DNA of 64,000 bases from Balneolaceae bacterium (GCA_034521495.1 JAXHMK010000009.1:551001-615000); one strand, 5' to 3'. Shown: positions 42,061 to 51,856, counted from the stretch's first letter. The notes: generated by a model from the sequence alone, not told the origin. Made by a program: numbers and translations.

Positions 42061-43419
42061 TTATACCAAAGCCGGCTCAGCGTAAAACTCTTGAATAGAG
42101 CTTTTCTTAATTGGAGTTGCCATCAATGTGGCGGAGGTGCAGTCGGTGATTTCAACTTCCACATAATCTCCTTTTTGGAAATCTTTTCGATCGAAAACTA
42201 CCATTTTGTTTGTATCGGTTCGGCCTGAAAGTTGCTCGCTGGATCGTTTGCTTTCGCCTTCAGCCAGTACAAGGTGTCGGTTACCGATCTCTTGCTCATT
42301 ATTCTCTTCCTGGATATCCATCTGTTGTTCAATGATCTCCGTCAGGCGACGTTTTTTCACCTCTTCCGGCACGTTATCTTCATATTTTCGATGGGCCAGG
42401 GTTCGTTCCCGTTCGGAGTAGGCAAACATGTACGCTAAATCGAATCGAACTTTCTTCATGAGAGACATCGTATCAGCGTGCTCCTCTTCAGTTTCATCAC
42501 AAAAACCGGTGATGATATCTGTTGAGAGCGATACGCCGGGAATAATTTCACGCATTTTCTCTGTCAGGTTGAGAAATTGCTCTCTTGTGTACGGCCGCCT
42601 CATCCGTTCAAGTGTTGTGTTTGAACCGGCTTGAGCGGGAATGTGAATGTAACTGCATAAATTTGGCCGTTCTGCAATTAAGTGAAGCAGCGGTTCAGGA
42701 AAATCTTTTGGATGAGGGGAGGAGAAGCGAAAACGCATTTCATTATCAACCTTGCTGGCTTCATCCATCAGTTGGGTAAAATCGATATCCTCGTATTGAT
42801 AAGAGTTTACGTTTTGTCCCAAGAGTGTAACCTCTTTATAACCCTGATCGCTGAGTTGCTGAATTTCATTGAGAATGCTTTTCAGCGGACGGCTTCGTTC
42901 CCGTCCCCGTGTGAAAGGCACCACGCAAAACGCACACATGTTGTCGCAGCCGCGCATGATGGAAACAAATGCACTTACGCCGTTATCGCTGGTTCGAACC
43001 GGGCTGATGTCTGCATATGTTTCTTCGAGAGATAAGAGAACATTTACGGCTTTCCGGCCGTCATCCACTTCTGCAAGAAGATTGGGGATATCGCGATACG
43101 CATCGGGTCCTACAACAATATCCACAAGTTGTTCCTGGTCGATAATCTGGTCGCGAACTCGTTCAGCCATACAACCAAGAACACCAACGGTGAGATCATC
43201 TTTCTCTTTTTTGAGCGATCGAAATTCCTTTAAACGGTTCCAAACCCGGGTCTCTGCATTTTCCCGGATGGAACAAGTGTTTACAAAAATAACATCGGCT
43301 TCTTCGGCAGATTGTACCGGTTGCATTCCATCTTCCATCAGGATGGAGTTTACGATTTCAGAATCGGCAAAATTCATCTGGCAACCGTAGGTTTCTATGT
43401 AGAATCGTTTATCACTCAT
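42061..43419 (-). CDS. miaB: tRNA-2-methylthio-N6-dimethylallyladenosine synthase
   Basis: Radical-SAM methylthiotransferase adding the 2-methylthio group to i6A37 of tRNAs reading UNN codons. 452 residues. The N-terminal domain holds cluster ligands C13 (YGCQMN), C49 (NTCS) and C83 (GCMAE); the radical-SAM cluster is CxxxCxxC at C158, C162, C165; a TRAM domain ends the protein (~375-440). The motif set ETYGCQMN and GRERSRP separates MiaB from RimO and MtaB. ATG 43419; single gene. Confidence 0.97.
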   Translation of the reverse strand: MSDKRFYIETYGCQMNFADSEIVNSILMEDGMQPVQSAEEADVIFVNTCSIRENAETRVWNRLKEFRSLKKEKDDLTVGVLGCMAERVRDQIIDQEQLVDIVVGPDAYRDIPNLLAEVDDGRKAVNVLLSLEETYADISPVRTSDNGVSAFVSIMRGCDNMCAFCVVPFTRGRERSRPLKSILNEIQQLSDQGYKEVTLLGQNVNSYQYEDIDFTQLMDEASKVDNEMRFRFSSPHPKDFPEPLLHLIAERPNLCSYIHIPAQAGSNTTLERMRRPYTREQFLNLTEKMREIIPGVSLSTDIITGFCDETEEEHADTMSLMKKVRFDLAYMFAYSERERTLAHRKYEDNVPEEVKKRRLTEIIEQQMDIQEENNEQEIGNRHLVLAEGESKRSSEQLSGRTDTNKMVVFDRKDFQKGDYVEVEITDCTSATLMATPIKKSSIQEFYAEPALV

Positions 43420-43500
43420 TGTATGGGTCTCTTTCTTATTTGAGCCTTCAAAAATAACGAAGATAAAAGAATGTTAACAGCTAAAATAAAATCAACTATT

Positions 43501-44283
43501 CTATTGAATTTCGAGCAGCTCTACTTCGAACAGCAATACTGCTCCGGGATATCCTGGAGAATCGTCACCATAACCGATATCCGCTGGAATTAGGAATTCG
43601 TATGTTGAGCCGGTATTCATTAATTGAAGGCCTTCTGCAAATCCATCAATAACTCCATCAACCGTAAACGTTGAAGATTCTCCTGAATCAAATTCTACGC
43701 CATTCATTAAGGTACCGGTGTAATTTACAACTATGGTAGAAGTTTCGTTGGGGCTTTCTCCCTCACCTTCTTCAATCACACGGTATCGAAGTCCGCTGTC
43801 GGTCGTTGTTACATCCTCTTGTTGTGTATACTCTTCAATAAATCCTGTTTGCGTGTTCAGAAGTTTTATTCTTTCAAAATGGATGACTCTGCCATCACCA
43901 AAAGCCAGATTTGTTGGAAAAACCATTTCATACAAGCTGCCAATATTCATCAATTGAAAACCTTCTTGATAACCAGGTAAGTTGTCTTTTAAAGCGAGTA
44001 TTGAAGGATGATCTCCATCAAATGTATTTATGGATTGTTCACCGTCGATAGAACTACCTTCCATGTCAGCTAAAACGATAGATGTGGCTGTAGGTTTTTC
44101 CCCTTCCCCCTCTTCAATTACACGATACATGAGTCCGCTGCTTGTTGTGGTTACATCATCCCGCTGGGAATATTCTTCGATAAAGGCCTGATCTTCAGAA
44201 TCATCGTAACTTGTGTTGGGATTATCTAAACATCCAGCGAATATCAGAAGCAGAGTAATTGGAAATAGTTTTAAAAATCTCAT
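43501..44283 (-). CDS. Lipoprotein with two FKBP-type PPIase domains (first degenerate)
   Basis: A 260-residue lipoprotein, lipobox FAGC (C18). Two FKBP-like halves each start with a copy of GLxYRVIEEGEGExP (residues ~50 and ~165). The second is complete (VVNYTGTLMNGVEFDSG, IDGFAEGLQLMNTGSTYEFLIPADIGYGDD). The first has lost the YxGxLxxGxxFD segment (VLADMEGSSIDGEQSIN) and is probably non-catalytic. Follows a single-domain paralogue by 22 bases, probably by tandem duplication. Envelope prolyl isomerase or chaperone. Confidence 0.88.
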   Translation of the reverse strand: MRFLKLFPITLLLIFAGCLDNPNTSYDDSEDQAFIEEYSQRDDVTTTSSGLMYRVIEEGEGEKPTATSIVLADMEGSSIDGEQSINTFDGDHPSILALKDNLPGYQEGFQLMNIGSLYEMVFPTNLAFGDGRVIHFERIKLLNTQTGFIEEYTQQEDVTTTDSGLRYRVIEEGEGESPNETSTIVVNYTGTLMNGVEFDSGESSTFTVDGVIDGFAEGLQLMNTGSTYEFLIPADIGYGDDSPGYPGAVLLFEVELLEIQ

Positions 44284-44305
44284 ATAAATTTTCTGTAAAT
44301 ATTAG

Positions 44306-44779
44306 TTATTCAACGATTTCAACGAGTGTTACCTCAAAAATAACGGTTGTTCCGGGGCAAAAATCTCCGCCTGCGGTTTCTCCGAATGCCAGGTAGGAGG
44401 GAAGTACAAATTCATACGTAGCACCTTCTTGCATCAATTGTAAACCTTCTTCTAAACCCTCGAGCAGTCCTTCAACACCTGTTTCCTGCGGCCCGACATT
44501 TTCAGTTGTATCAAATATAGAGCCGTTAATTCGTCTTCCCTCATATTCAATCAAAACGATGGAGTCTAACGTTGGGCTGGCACCATCGCCCTCTTCAATT
44601 ACACGATACTGCAGTCCGCTTTCTGTTTGAGTTACTCCTTCCTTATCCCGGTTTTGTTCCCAGTAGTCGGCTTGCTCCTGTCGGTCGTGATTTTCGCATG
44701 ATTCATTCGGCCCGGTAGATCCCAGGCAGCCGGATAAATAAACAGTGAAGAGCAATAAGAGAGTAGCAGATCGAATCAT
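44306..44779 (-). CDS. FKBP-type peptidyl-prolyl isomerase lipoprotein
   Basis: A 157-residue lipoprotein, lipobox LSGC (C18). One FKBP domain: ESGLQYRVIEEGDGASPTLDSIVLIEYEGRRINGSIFDTTEN, then EGLEEGLQLMQEGATYEFVLPSYLAFGE and TTVIFEVTLVEI. Located upstream of, and paralogous to, the two-domain protein. It likely assists folding of exported proteins. Several active-site aromatic positions appear altered, so isomerase activity is uncertain. Confidence 0.87.
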   Translation of the reverse strand: MIRSATLLLLFTVYLSGCLGSTGPNESCENHDRQEQADYWEQNRDKEGVTQTESGLQYRVIEEGDGASPTLDSIVLIEYEGRRINGSIFDTTENVGPQETGVEGLLEGLEEGLQLMQEGATYEFVLPSYLAFGETAGGDFCPGTTVIFEVTLVEIVE

Positions 44780-44818
44780 ATAACGTGCTTAAATTTTTGA
44801 AGTGAGTGATTTTGGTAA

Positions 44819-45292
44819 TTATACACTTGCAAACGGAGGAAGACCTATTAAATTTTTTTCAATTGTCAGTAGTTTTCCAGGTATGGAGTGATCTAACTTC
44901 CTGAGAAGTTGAGAATCATAAAATTCCGGCTCGGAAAAATCACTCCAGAATCTCCGCTGTTGATCAATCAACGGAATAATATCTACGATCAGATCGGCAT
45001 CATAAAAAAGAAGTTTCCTGTGAATCTCTTCGAGCATATCGTTGATAACTCCTGCGACGGATACAAAAAAGGGTGCTTCATCCGGGTTGTTCTTGGTCAT
45101 CAGATTCTCGAGAGTGAACGTGAGTTTTCGAACATTACGAACCTTTTGGATAAGCTGATGCCGCGATGCAGTGTCTTCGTCCAGATTGTTGTAGTACTTA
45201 TAGTTTCTTACAAGACGCAGGCTTTCGGTAAGGATGAGTGCAGAGGTTGCTGCGGTGAAATTTGCAAGCGCTTTACTGCTTAATTCGGCCAT
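44819..45292 (-). CDS. Hypothetical protein, helical
   Basis: A 157-residue protein with no signal peptide, predicted largely alpha-helical (SSKALANFTAATSALILTESLRLVRNYKYY; DADLIVDIIPLIDQQRRFWSDF). I do not recognise a family. It overlaps the 3' end of pyrE by 13 bases, so it is translated from the same mRNA. Confidence 0.65.
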   Translation of the reverse strand: MAELSSKALANFTAATSALILTESLRLVRNYKYYNNLDEDTASRHQLIQKVRNVRKLTFTLENLMTKNNPDEAPFFVSVAGVINDMLEEIHRKLLFYDADLIVDIIPLIDQQRRFWSDFSEPEFYDSQLLRKLDHSIPGKLLTIEKNLIGLPPFASV

Positions 45293-45921
45293 GTTTCGGG
45301 ACTTTTTCTCCAGTCGTTTAACAATTTGAGATCTTTATTTTTGATGGTTCCCGTTTCAAGGGCAACGTCAATGAGTGTAGGGTAGTCTGTTAAACTGTAG
45401 AAAGGAACGTCTTTTTTTTCGAATTTTTTGATTGATTTGTCGAAACCGTATGTAAATATGCTGAGCAGTGCCTGTACATCTGCACCGATAAATTGAAGAG
45501 CATCTATGACTGAGATGGCAGATCCGCCCGTAGAAACGAGATCCTCAATTACAATAGTTTTTTGTCCTTTATCTACACCTCCCTCAATTTGATTGCCCAT
45601 TCCGTATGATTTTGCTTTTGCACGAACATAAGCCAGGGGTTTGTCGAGATTTTGGGCAATCCATGCTGCATGTGGTATGCCTGCGGTAGCGGTGCCTGTA
45701 ATTACTTCAACATCCGAAAAATTTTCTTCAATAAACGATACAAAAGCCTGCGCAATTTTTTTCCGTGTTTCCGGGTAACGGAGAGTAAGTCTGTTATCGC
45801 AGTAGATGGGGGAGTTCCACCCGGATGACCAGGTAAAGGGATCATTTGGCTTGAGAATTACGGCATTAATTTCAAGTAATGATTTTGCGAGCTCCCTGGA
45901 AAATGTCTTATCAATAATCAT
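45280..45921 (-). CDS. pyrE: Orotate phosphoribosyltransferase
   Basis: Joins orotate and PRPP to orotidine 5'-phosphate; fifth step of pyrimidine synthesis. 213 residues. The PRPP-binding signature is VIEDLVSTGGSAI; YVRAKAKSYGMGNQIEG is the flexible-loop region; WSSGWNSPIYCDNR is the orotate-side N-terminal motif. First gene of a pair with an overlapping hypothetical gene. Confidence 0.96.
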   Translation of the reverse strand: MIIDKTFSRELAKSLLEINAVILKPNDPFTWSSGWNSPIYCDNRLTLRYPETRKKIAQAFVSFIEENFSDVEVITGTATAGIPHAAWIAQNLDKPLAYVRAKAKSYGMGNQIEGGVDKGQKTIVIEDLVSTGGSAISVIDALQFIGADVQALLSIFTYGFDKSIKKFEKKDVPFYSLTDYPTLIDVALETGTIKNKDLKLLNDWRKSPETWPN

Positions 45922-46027
45922 GCTTCAAAAAATATTCAGTCGAATTAAGATGTAACGTATAGAAAATGGAATTAATATAGTTTCAATAAAAAATTTACTG
46001 TCCGATAAACTTCTAAGCAGAATTATA

Positions 46028-46501
46028 TCAGAGCAAAGTATGATAAATATAGAAACAACCTTCGAGACAGATGAAGGCATAAACTCCGGCTAACAGATCA
46101 TCTGCTAATATACCAATTTCTCCGGGTAATTTTTGCAACTTATCTATACCCAACGGTTTAAGAACATCGAAAAACCGGAAAAGAAGAAAACCAAAGATCA
46201 ATGTAAAAAGATCACCAAAAAAGGTGTAGGAAAAGCCACCCAGAATAAAAACAAGACTTTGTCCAGCGCATTCATCCATAACAAATTGTGAGGGATCATG
46301 ACCATATTTTGCTTCCACAGCCGGCGCACAATAAAGAGATAACAGTATAGAGGCTACAAAGAAAGCTGGAATTCCCCAGGTTGGGAAAAGAAATGATGCA
46401 AGATAGATTAAAGGCAATGTAAATAAACTACCCCAGGTTCCCGGGGCTACGGGCAGATGACCGGCGCCGAACAGGGTGCCTAAAGCAACACGAATATTCA
46501 T
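46028..46501 (-). CDS. pgpA: Phosphatidylglycerophosphatase A
   Basis: Dephosphorylates phosphatidylglycerophosphate to phosphatidylglycerol in the inner membrane. 157 residues with several membrane helices; family motifs GHLPVAPGTWGSL, FVMDECAGQ and FRFFDVLKPLGIDKLQKLPGEIGILADDLLAG. Its ATG overlaps the pgsA stop by one base. pgsA and pgpA thus encode consecutive steps. Confidence 0.95.
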   Translation of the reverse strand: MNIRVALGTLFGAGHLPVAPGTWGSLFTLPLIYLASFLFPTWGIPAFFVASILLSLYCAPAVEAKYGHDPSQFVMDECAGQSLVFILGGFSYTFFGDLFTLIFGFLLFRFFDVLKPLGIDKLQKLPGEIGILADDLLAGVYAFICLEGCFYIYHTLL

Positions 46502-47097
46502 TATTTTTTGTATTTAAGCGAAAAGAGTGCGCGATTTACAACAAGATATTCAATGCCGGAATAGAGAGTAATGATGGTTACCAGCATCAATCCACCAAAG
46601 AATATATTCGAATCGAGAACGGTCTGGGTGATTTCACCAAAGCTGCCTTTAAGTAACATCAGAAATCCAAAGACGAGTGCAGCATAAAGATAGATCATTT
46701 GAATTGCGGTTTTTACTTTTGCCATGAAGCGGGTTTTCATGGTGACTCCTTTATAGTTGGCAAAAATTCGTAGAGATGTGATAGTAACATCGCGAAAAAC
46801 AATAAGCAGCACCGCCCAAATAGGAAATTGATTTGAATCGAGGAACGGCAAACAGATAAACCCTGCAAAAGTGAGAAATTTGTCTGCCAGTGGATCAAGA
46901 AATACTCCGAAATCACTCTCTGCGTTAAAACGGCGTGCAATGTAGCCGTCGATGAAGTCTGTAGCTGCTGCTATAAAGAAGATCAACAGACTTAAGGCCC
47001 GCCAGAATATCTGCTCCTGGATAAACAGATACAGGAAGACCGGGGCCAGAAATAACCGGAAGCCGCTCAATATGTTTGGTATTTTTTGCACACTCAA
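46501..47097 (-). CDS. pgsA: CDP-diacylglycerol-glycerol-3-phosphate 3-phosphatidyltransferase
   Basis: Commits CDP-diacylglycerol to phosphatidylglycerol. 198 residues, multi-pass membrane. The CDP-alcohol phosphotransferase motif is complete: DFIDGYIARR, then GVFLDPLADK. Start TTG 47097 or GTG 47091; the N-terminus QKIPNILSGFRL is typical. Immediately upstream of pgpA with a one-base overlap. Confidence 0.95.
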   Translation of the reverse strand: MSVQKIPNILSGFRLFLAPVFLYLFIQEQIFWRALSLLIFFIAAATDFIDGYIARRFNAESDFGVFLDPLADKFLTFAGFICLPFLDSNQFPIWAVLLIVFRDVTITSLRIFANYKGVTMKTRFMAKVKTAIQMIYLYAALVFGFLMLLKGSFGEITQTVLDSNIFFGGLMLVTIITLYSGIEYLVVNRALFSLKYKK

Positions 47098-47281
47098 AGT
47101 TATAATACTTGGCAGTTAATTGTTATCTGTGTGTATAATTTTTTAAGAATGGATAAACCCGTTAACAGCTATTTATAGTCTCCAAGCCTCATTCGTAATA
47201 AATTGGCAGAACTTTCAAGTACAAAAAAAGGAATTATATCTGTATTTCATACATGTTCAGCAAAATCCTATTTTCACATCT

Positions 47282-48550
47282 ATGAAAAAAGCACATATCA
47301 TTACAATCGGTAACGAGTTATTAATCGGCGATACCGTAAACACGAACGCTTCGTGGATTGGCAGTAAATTGACAGAATTGGGATTTTCGGTTCAAAAAAC
47401 GATCACTGTTCCGGATGATTACAATCCAATTAGCGAACATATTTTAGATTCACTGAAAGAAGCTGAACTGACAATTGTAACCGGCGGATTAGGCCCCACG
47501 CACGATGACATTACCAAAAAAGTGGTGGCCGATATTTTTGAAAGTGAATTAATAGAAAATCAAAATGTACTGAATCATGTAAAAGCTATTTTTGAAAAAA
47601 GAGGATTTAAATTTTCAAAATCGAATCGCGAACAGGCGTTGGTGCCGGCTTGTTGTGAAGTGCTTTTCAATAATCAGGGTACAGCACCCGGAATGTGGTT
47701 TGAAAGGGATGAGCATTATCTTGCTGTACTGCCGGGTGTGCCCCACGAAATGAAGCATTTGATGGAAGACCGGGTGGCCGTTAAGATAGAAGATTGTTTT
47801 TCTGAAAGAGATACAATTATTACTGAATATTTCAGAACTGCGGGAATCCCGGAGAGTACGCTCAGCGATACGATTGGAAACCTGGATCAATTCATATCGA
47901 ATGGAGTGGGAGTTGCCTATCTGCCGAATCCAAGTGGAGTGACGATTCGAATTAGTGCAAATTCTGAGGAAAAATTGGTTAAACTGCGTAAACACCTGCA
48001 GGAACGAGCCGGAACATTTATTTATGGAAATGGAAAAAACTTGAAACTGGCCGAGGTATTAGGTGAGTTGCTTGTTAATAAAAACCTGATGATTGCCACC
48101 GCTGAAAGCTGCACTGGTGGATTATTGTCGAATGAAATAACAGATATTGCCGGAAGCTCAAATTACATGCTGGGCGGTGTGGTAGCTTATTCAAATAGAG
48201 TAAAGAAACACCTGTTGGGAGTCTCGCAGGAATCACTGGATCAGTATGGAGCTGTAAGTAAAGCGGTAGCGCTCCAGATGGCAAAAGGAGTTGCTGAGCA
48301 TCTGGGAGCCGATATTGGGGTATCTACAACAGGAATTGCAGGACCGGGCGGCGGTACGGAAGATAAACCGGTTGGATTGGTTTGGATGGGATTTTGGATG
48401 GACGGTGACCACTTTGCACTCCGGTCTGTTTTTACGAACAATCGTTTAATCAACAAAAAACGCACCGTGATGGTAGTAATGGAATCTGTACGGAGAAGAT
48501 TGCTTGGAATTGACAGCCTGCCGTATGAACTCAAACCTCAACAGCCCTGA
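47282..48550 (+). CDS. cinA: CinA-family protein (nicotinamide-nucleotide amidohydrolase)
   Basis: A 422-residue two-domain protein. N-terminal MoCF/COG1058 domain (1-~170: ITIGNELLIGDTVNTNASWIG, VTGGLGPTHDD, PGVPHEM). C-terminal PncC domain (~255-415: ATAESCTGGLLSNEITDIAGSS, VSTTGIAGPGGGTEDKPVG), which deamidates NMN back to nicotinate mononucleotide. ATG 47282. Its stop overlaps the next ATG by one base (TGATG). Confidence 0.95.
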   Translation: MKKAHIITIGNELLIGDTVNTNASWIGSKLTELGFSVQKTITVPDDYNPISEHILDSLKEAELTIVTGGLGPTHDDITKKVVADIFESELIENQNVLNHVKAIFEKRGFKFSKSNREQALVPACCEVLFNNQGTAPGMWFERDEHYLAVLPGVPHEMKHLMEDRVAVKIEDCFSERDTIITEYFRTAGIPESTLSDTIGNLDQFISNGVGVAYLPNPSGVTIRISANSEEKLVKLRKHLQERAGTFIYGNGKNLKLAEVLGELLVNKNLMIATAESCTGGLLSNEITDIAGSSNYMLGGVVAYSNRVKKHLLGVSQESLDQYGAVSKAVALQMAKGVAEHLGADIGVSTTGIAGPGGGTEDKPVGLVWMGFWMDGDHFALRSVFTNNRLINKKRTVMVVMESVRRRLLGIDSLPYELKPQQP

Positions 48551-50586
48551 TGTTGATATCCGCGATTATTGCTCTTGTATTTAGCTTGTTGCAGGTGGTA
48601 CCGCCTCAATCTCCAGAAGATACGCTCTCTACAGCACCTCAAGACACATCTTTGACAGCACCCCGGGACAGCCTATCAACTACACCTCAAGATACTCTGT
48701 CGACAGGATTGGAAGACACTCTTTCAACGACTCAACAGGATTCGCTCTCGCAAGCTTTGCAAGAACAGGAGGCTGAGGAACAGATCCCTGATACGGTATA
48801 TGTTTGGAATCAGAAGTTTCCGGAATCATTTGATGTGAGCGAAACAGATAGTACTCTCCGCTGGGTAAGCTTGCTAAATCTATTCGACAAATTTCACAAA
48901 GAGAGAGGGGCCATTACCTACCGAATGGGTACGGTGGGAAGGATGGATGGCGCTCTTCTTCATGCATATTCTACCCGGCATATGAACCTGGAGATGGAGG
49001 GACTGAATTTTAATGATCCACTGACGGGACATGTGAACTGGAATCGGCTGCCGATCCATAAAATCGCGGGTTTTTATGAGACGGATTACGGAGCATCTTA
49101 CCGGTCGAGGGTGAGGTTGCGGGAGCACTATCTTATTCAACCACGAACGTATCTCAACTTTGATGAAAGTGATTTTAATTATCGAAGTCTGGAATTTTCT
49201 TATACACAAAATTTTTTAAAAACCACGAACCTGGAACTCTCCTTTTGGGACCGGAGGGATGGCGGTGGATATCGGGCGAACGAAGTTACAGGGCAACAAG
49301 TTACGGCAAGGGTATATCATCAGCTTAACCATCGATGGCTTCTTAAAGCGGGGTTTATAAATAATGGGATGGACCTGGGTGAACCGTTCGGATACCAGGT
49401 GAACGATCCGGAGTTTTTCGCATTTAATACCTTTGTGGCTTCACCGGTTGAATCGAATGCAAGTTCAGATTATTCCCTGAAGGATCTTTACGTTCAAGTT
49501 CATCACCGTACGGATACTATAAGTCCTGTTTCGACCAAAATGGGAATTCATTACCAAGTAGATAAGCGCTCAATGAGTTACAGTGCTGATACTCTTTCCA
49601 CTAATTTTAGAAGACTTGAGATGTTTGCACGTCACCGGGTCTCGCTTTCTTCAACAGAGGTAACCGGAACCGGCCGGCTTACTCTCATGTCGGAGTTGGA
49701 AAAATTAAACCTGACGGAAAGCAGTTGGCTGGGGGGAGAGCTGAGTGTGGATGCATCACAAAAAATTGGAAGCCTGTTTGAGTTGAACGGACATGCATCC
49801 ATCAAAACGTGGAATGACGGCCGTTCTACATCTGAACTTTCGGGACGATTGATATTTCGCCCGTTTAAACGATTGCGATTGTCTGGTTTTGGTGGTGTGT
49901 TATCCAGGGCACCGGACATCCAGGCGGCATACTGGCAGTCGGATGAATTTGCGGGCTCGCCCGGTTTGAGTAATGAGAATTCGCAGTTTGTGGGATTCCA
50001 GGCCGAGATCGATTTTTGGAGGGATCTGACCTTTGGTCTGCGCGGGGATATTCGAAATACAACAGATGCAGTTTTCCTCCGGGACGGACAGTTTCTAAAT
50101 ATTGACCCATACACGCTAACCAGTGGTACAGCATGGCTGTCGCTGGATTCGGATCTATTTGAGGGAGGCATATCGGGCACTTACAAAACCTATTCGTCTG
50201 ACAGCTCTCAGCCTGTGAATTCATTGCTGGCCCAGTCTGGGGAGAGAATTTGGCTCAAGAGTCATTTTTACTGGAAAAATTATCTTTTTGACAGAGCTAC
50301 GTTTGTAAAAGCCGGTTTTTCAGGAATTTTTTCTCCAAATCCTTTTCGAACAGCAGAGTTTATAACGCCGCTAAACCGATGGCAGCATGGAACAAACGAG
50401 TTCATTAATCCCTCATACTATCGGTTAGATCTGGATGTTTCAGCCAGGGTGCGTTGGTTCATGGTGCTACTGAAATGGGAAAACATACTTGATCAGGTTG
50501 GGCAACCGGGGTACTTTGAATCGGTGGGGTATCCCATGCCGGGCCGCCGGTTTCGGTTTGGAATCAGAGTTCTTTTTACGAATTAG
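48550..50586 (+). CDS. Putative porin/TonB-receptor-like outer-membrane beta-barrel protein
   Basis: A 678-residue exported protein. After a short signal sequence comes a low-complexity segment (~20-80) of degenerate repeats around DTLSTxPQ. Then IPDTVYVWNQ and a plug-like region (GRMDGALLHAYSTRHMNLEMEGLNFNDPLTGHVNWNRLP, split by Gly/Asp turns), followed by ~450 residues of alternating amphipathic strands ending in RRFRFGIRVLFTN, an outer-membrane C-terminal signature. It resembles TonB-dependent receptor barrels but no TonB box is clear. Coupled to cinA by a one-base overlap, and 13 bases before ftsX. Confidence 0.75.
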   Translation: MLISAIIALVFSLLQVVPPQSPEDTLSTAPQDTSLTAPRDSLSTTPQDTLSTGLEDTLSTTQQDSLSQALQEQEAEEQIPDTVYVWNQKFPESFDVSETDSTLRWVSLLNLFDKFHKERGAITYRMGTVGRMDGALLHAYSTRHMNLEMEGLNFNDPLTGHVNWNRLPIHKIAGFYETDYGASYRSRVRLREHYLIQPRTYLNFDESDFNYRSLEFSYTQNFLKTTNLELSFWDRRDGGGYRANEVTGQQVTARVYHQLNHRWLLKAGFINNGMDLGEPFGYQVNDPEFFAFNTFVASPVESNASSDYSLKDLYVQVHHRTDTISPVSTKMGIHYQVDKRSMSYSADTLSTNFRRLEMFARHRVSLSSTEVTGTGRLTLMSELEKLNLTESSWLGGELSVDASQKIGSLFELNGHASIKTWNDGRSTSELSGRLIFRPFKRLRLSGFGGVLSRAPDIQAAYWQSDEFAGSPGLSNENSQFVGFQAEIDFWRDLTFGLRGDIRNTTDAVFLRDGQFLNIDPYTLTSGTAWLSLDSDLFEGGISGTYKTYSSDSSQPVNSLLAQSGERIWLKSHFYWKNYLFDRATFVKAGFSGIFSPNPFRTAEFITPLNRWQHGTNEFINPSYYRLDLDVSARVRWFMVLLKWENILDQVGQPGYFESVGYPMPGRRFRFGIRVLFTN

Positions 50587-50599
50587 ACGGATGATATAG

Positions 50600-51484
50600 A
50601 TGAGTGTAGGATATGTTTTGAAAGAAGGTTTTGCAGGTTTGGGCCGGGCACGGCTTGCAGCTCTTACATCAATGTTTTCTCTCTTTATTGCTGTGCTCCT
50701 CATCGGGGTTCTTTTTCGCCTGGGATATAATGCCTACGAACTCACTCAGCTTTTGAATAAACAGGTAGAGGTGGAAGTCTTTCTCGAAAATTTGAACAGT
50801 ACAGATACTCAACTGATGGAAGGGCGCTTGATGGAGAATCCGGGCGTAACCGGCCTATCCTATATCTCCAAAGACAGTGCAGCCCAGGTATTTCAGCAGG
50901 AGTTTGGAACCGGTGGAGAAGCGATTGCTGAGCTTGATTTTCTGCCGGCATCATTTCGTTTGGAAATTTCTGATGAATACACAGTTGCCCAGGTCGATTC
51001 GCTCGTCCACGATATTGAAAGATACGAGGGTGTTGATGAAGTGAGGTTTAACATGGCCCTGTTGCAGATGATTGAGTCGCGTACAGAAACTATGCTTATT
51101 GCAGGTGGTGCCATCGGCATTTTTATCCTGCTGGTAGCGATGATTCTTGTTTTCAACACGATACGGTTAACCATTTACGCCAAACGGGATCTTATTAAGG
51201 CGATGAAATTAGTGGGAGCTACCAACGCATTTATACGCAGGCCTTTTTTGGTTGAAGGCGTTTTGCAGGGAATGTTTGCCGGTGGGCTGGCTGCCGGCGT
51301 GATCTATTCGCTTTTCCACTGGGCTATTCCATATTTTATGCCTCAAATTGGTGTGCTTTCCTGGCCATTTGGGCGATGGTACTATTTGATATCCGGGGTA
51401 ATTATTCTGGCAATTATTCTCGGCTGGTGGGGAAGCCGCTGGGCAGCCCGGAAGTTTATTAAAGATATGGGCGTTTCTTCGTAA
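50600..51484 (+). CDS. ftsX: Cell division protein FtsX
   Basis: A 294-residue inner-membrane protein of the FtsEX complex, which couples division to peptidoglycan hydrolase activation. One helix after a cytoplasmic tail (TSMFSLFIAVLLIGVLF), an extracytoplasmic loop (VEVEVFLENLNSTDTQ ... GLSYISKDSAAQVFQ), and three C-terminal helices with IYAKRDLIKAMKLVGATNAFIRRPFLVEG. ftsE is not in the window. The M23 peptidase ~2.4 kb downstream is a conceivable target. Confidence 0.93.
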   Translation: MSVGYVLKEGFAGLGRARLAALTSMFSLFIAVLLIGVLFRLGYNAYELTQLLNKQVEVEVFLENLNSTDTQLMEGRLMENPGVTGLSYISKDSAAQVFQQEFGTGGEAIAELDFLPASFRLEISDEYTVAQVDSLVHDIERYEGVDEVRFNMALLQMIESRTETMLIAGGAIGIFILLVAMILVFNTIRLTIYAKRDLIKAMKLVGATNAFIRRPFLVEGVLQGMFAGGLAAGVIYSLFHWAIPYFMPQIGVLSWPFGRWYYLISGVIILAIILGWWGSRWAARKFIKDMGVSS

Positions 51485-51545
51485 TTTAGAACGATCATTC
51501 AAGGGGCGATACTGATCGAAGAATCTCAAAATTCCTTCTGAACAA

Positions 51546-51761
51546 AAATCCGCGAAGTTTTCTCTAACAAGAAGGCTTTGCAAAACTCTGACCGTCATCC
51601 TGAACTTGATTCAGGATCTCCAGATACTGGCTATAAAGACGAATGGAGAATCTGAATCGAGTTCAGATTGACCAATAACCACGGTTTTGCAAAGCTCTCA
51701 ACGAGTGTTTTAGAATTTTATGAAGAGCATTACCCGTAGAACAGAAAAACTTCGCGGATTT
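51546..51761. mobile_element. Inverted-repeat element interrupted by MITE family A
   Basis: Perfect 16-base inverted repeats AAATCCGCGAAGTTTT (51546-51561) and AAAACTTCGCGGATTT (51746-51761). Without the 130-bp family-A insert, ~85 bp of host element remain. No coding capacity. Confidence 0.65.
51570..51699. mobile_element. MITE-like element, family A copy 2
   Basis: Begins with AGAAGGCTTTGCAAAAC and ends near GTTTTGCAAAGC, where the last bases of the right repeat have decayed. It matches the reverse complement of 30539-30691 (shared segments GATACTGGCTATAAAGACGA and GACCAATAACCACGG), lacking ~27 internal bases. Confidence 0.8.
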
Positions 51762-51856
51762 CCTCGATCCGAAATTTATTTTAAGACAGGGTGACAAATA
51801 GTTGTCACCGCACCGGTTTACATTGTGGTATAACATCAAACAAACCACATATCACA

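Larger units (their letters stand above)
51485..51856. other. 372-base spacer with nested inverted-repeat elements
   Basis: No supported gene. Holds the outer repeat 51546-51761 with the family-A element inserted inside it (both listed). The rest is A+T-rich leader of the next small gene. Confidence 0.55.
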
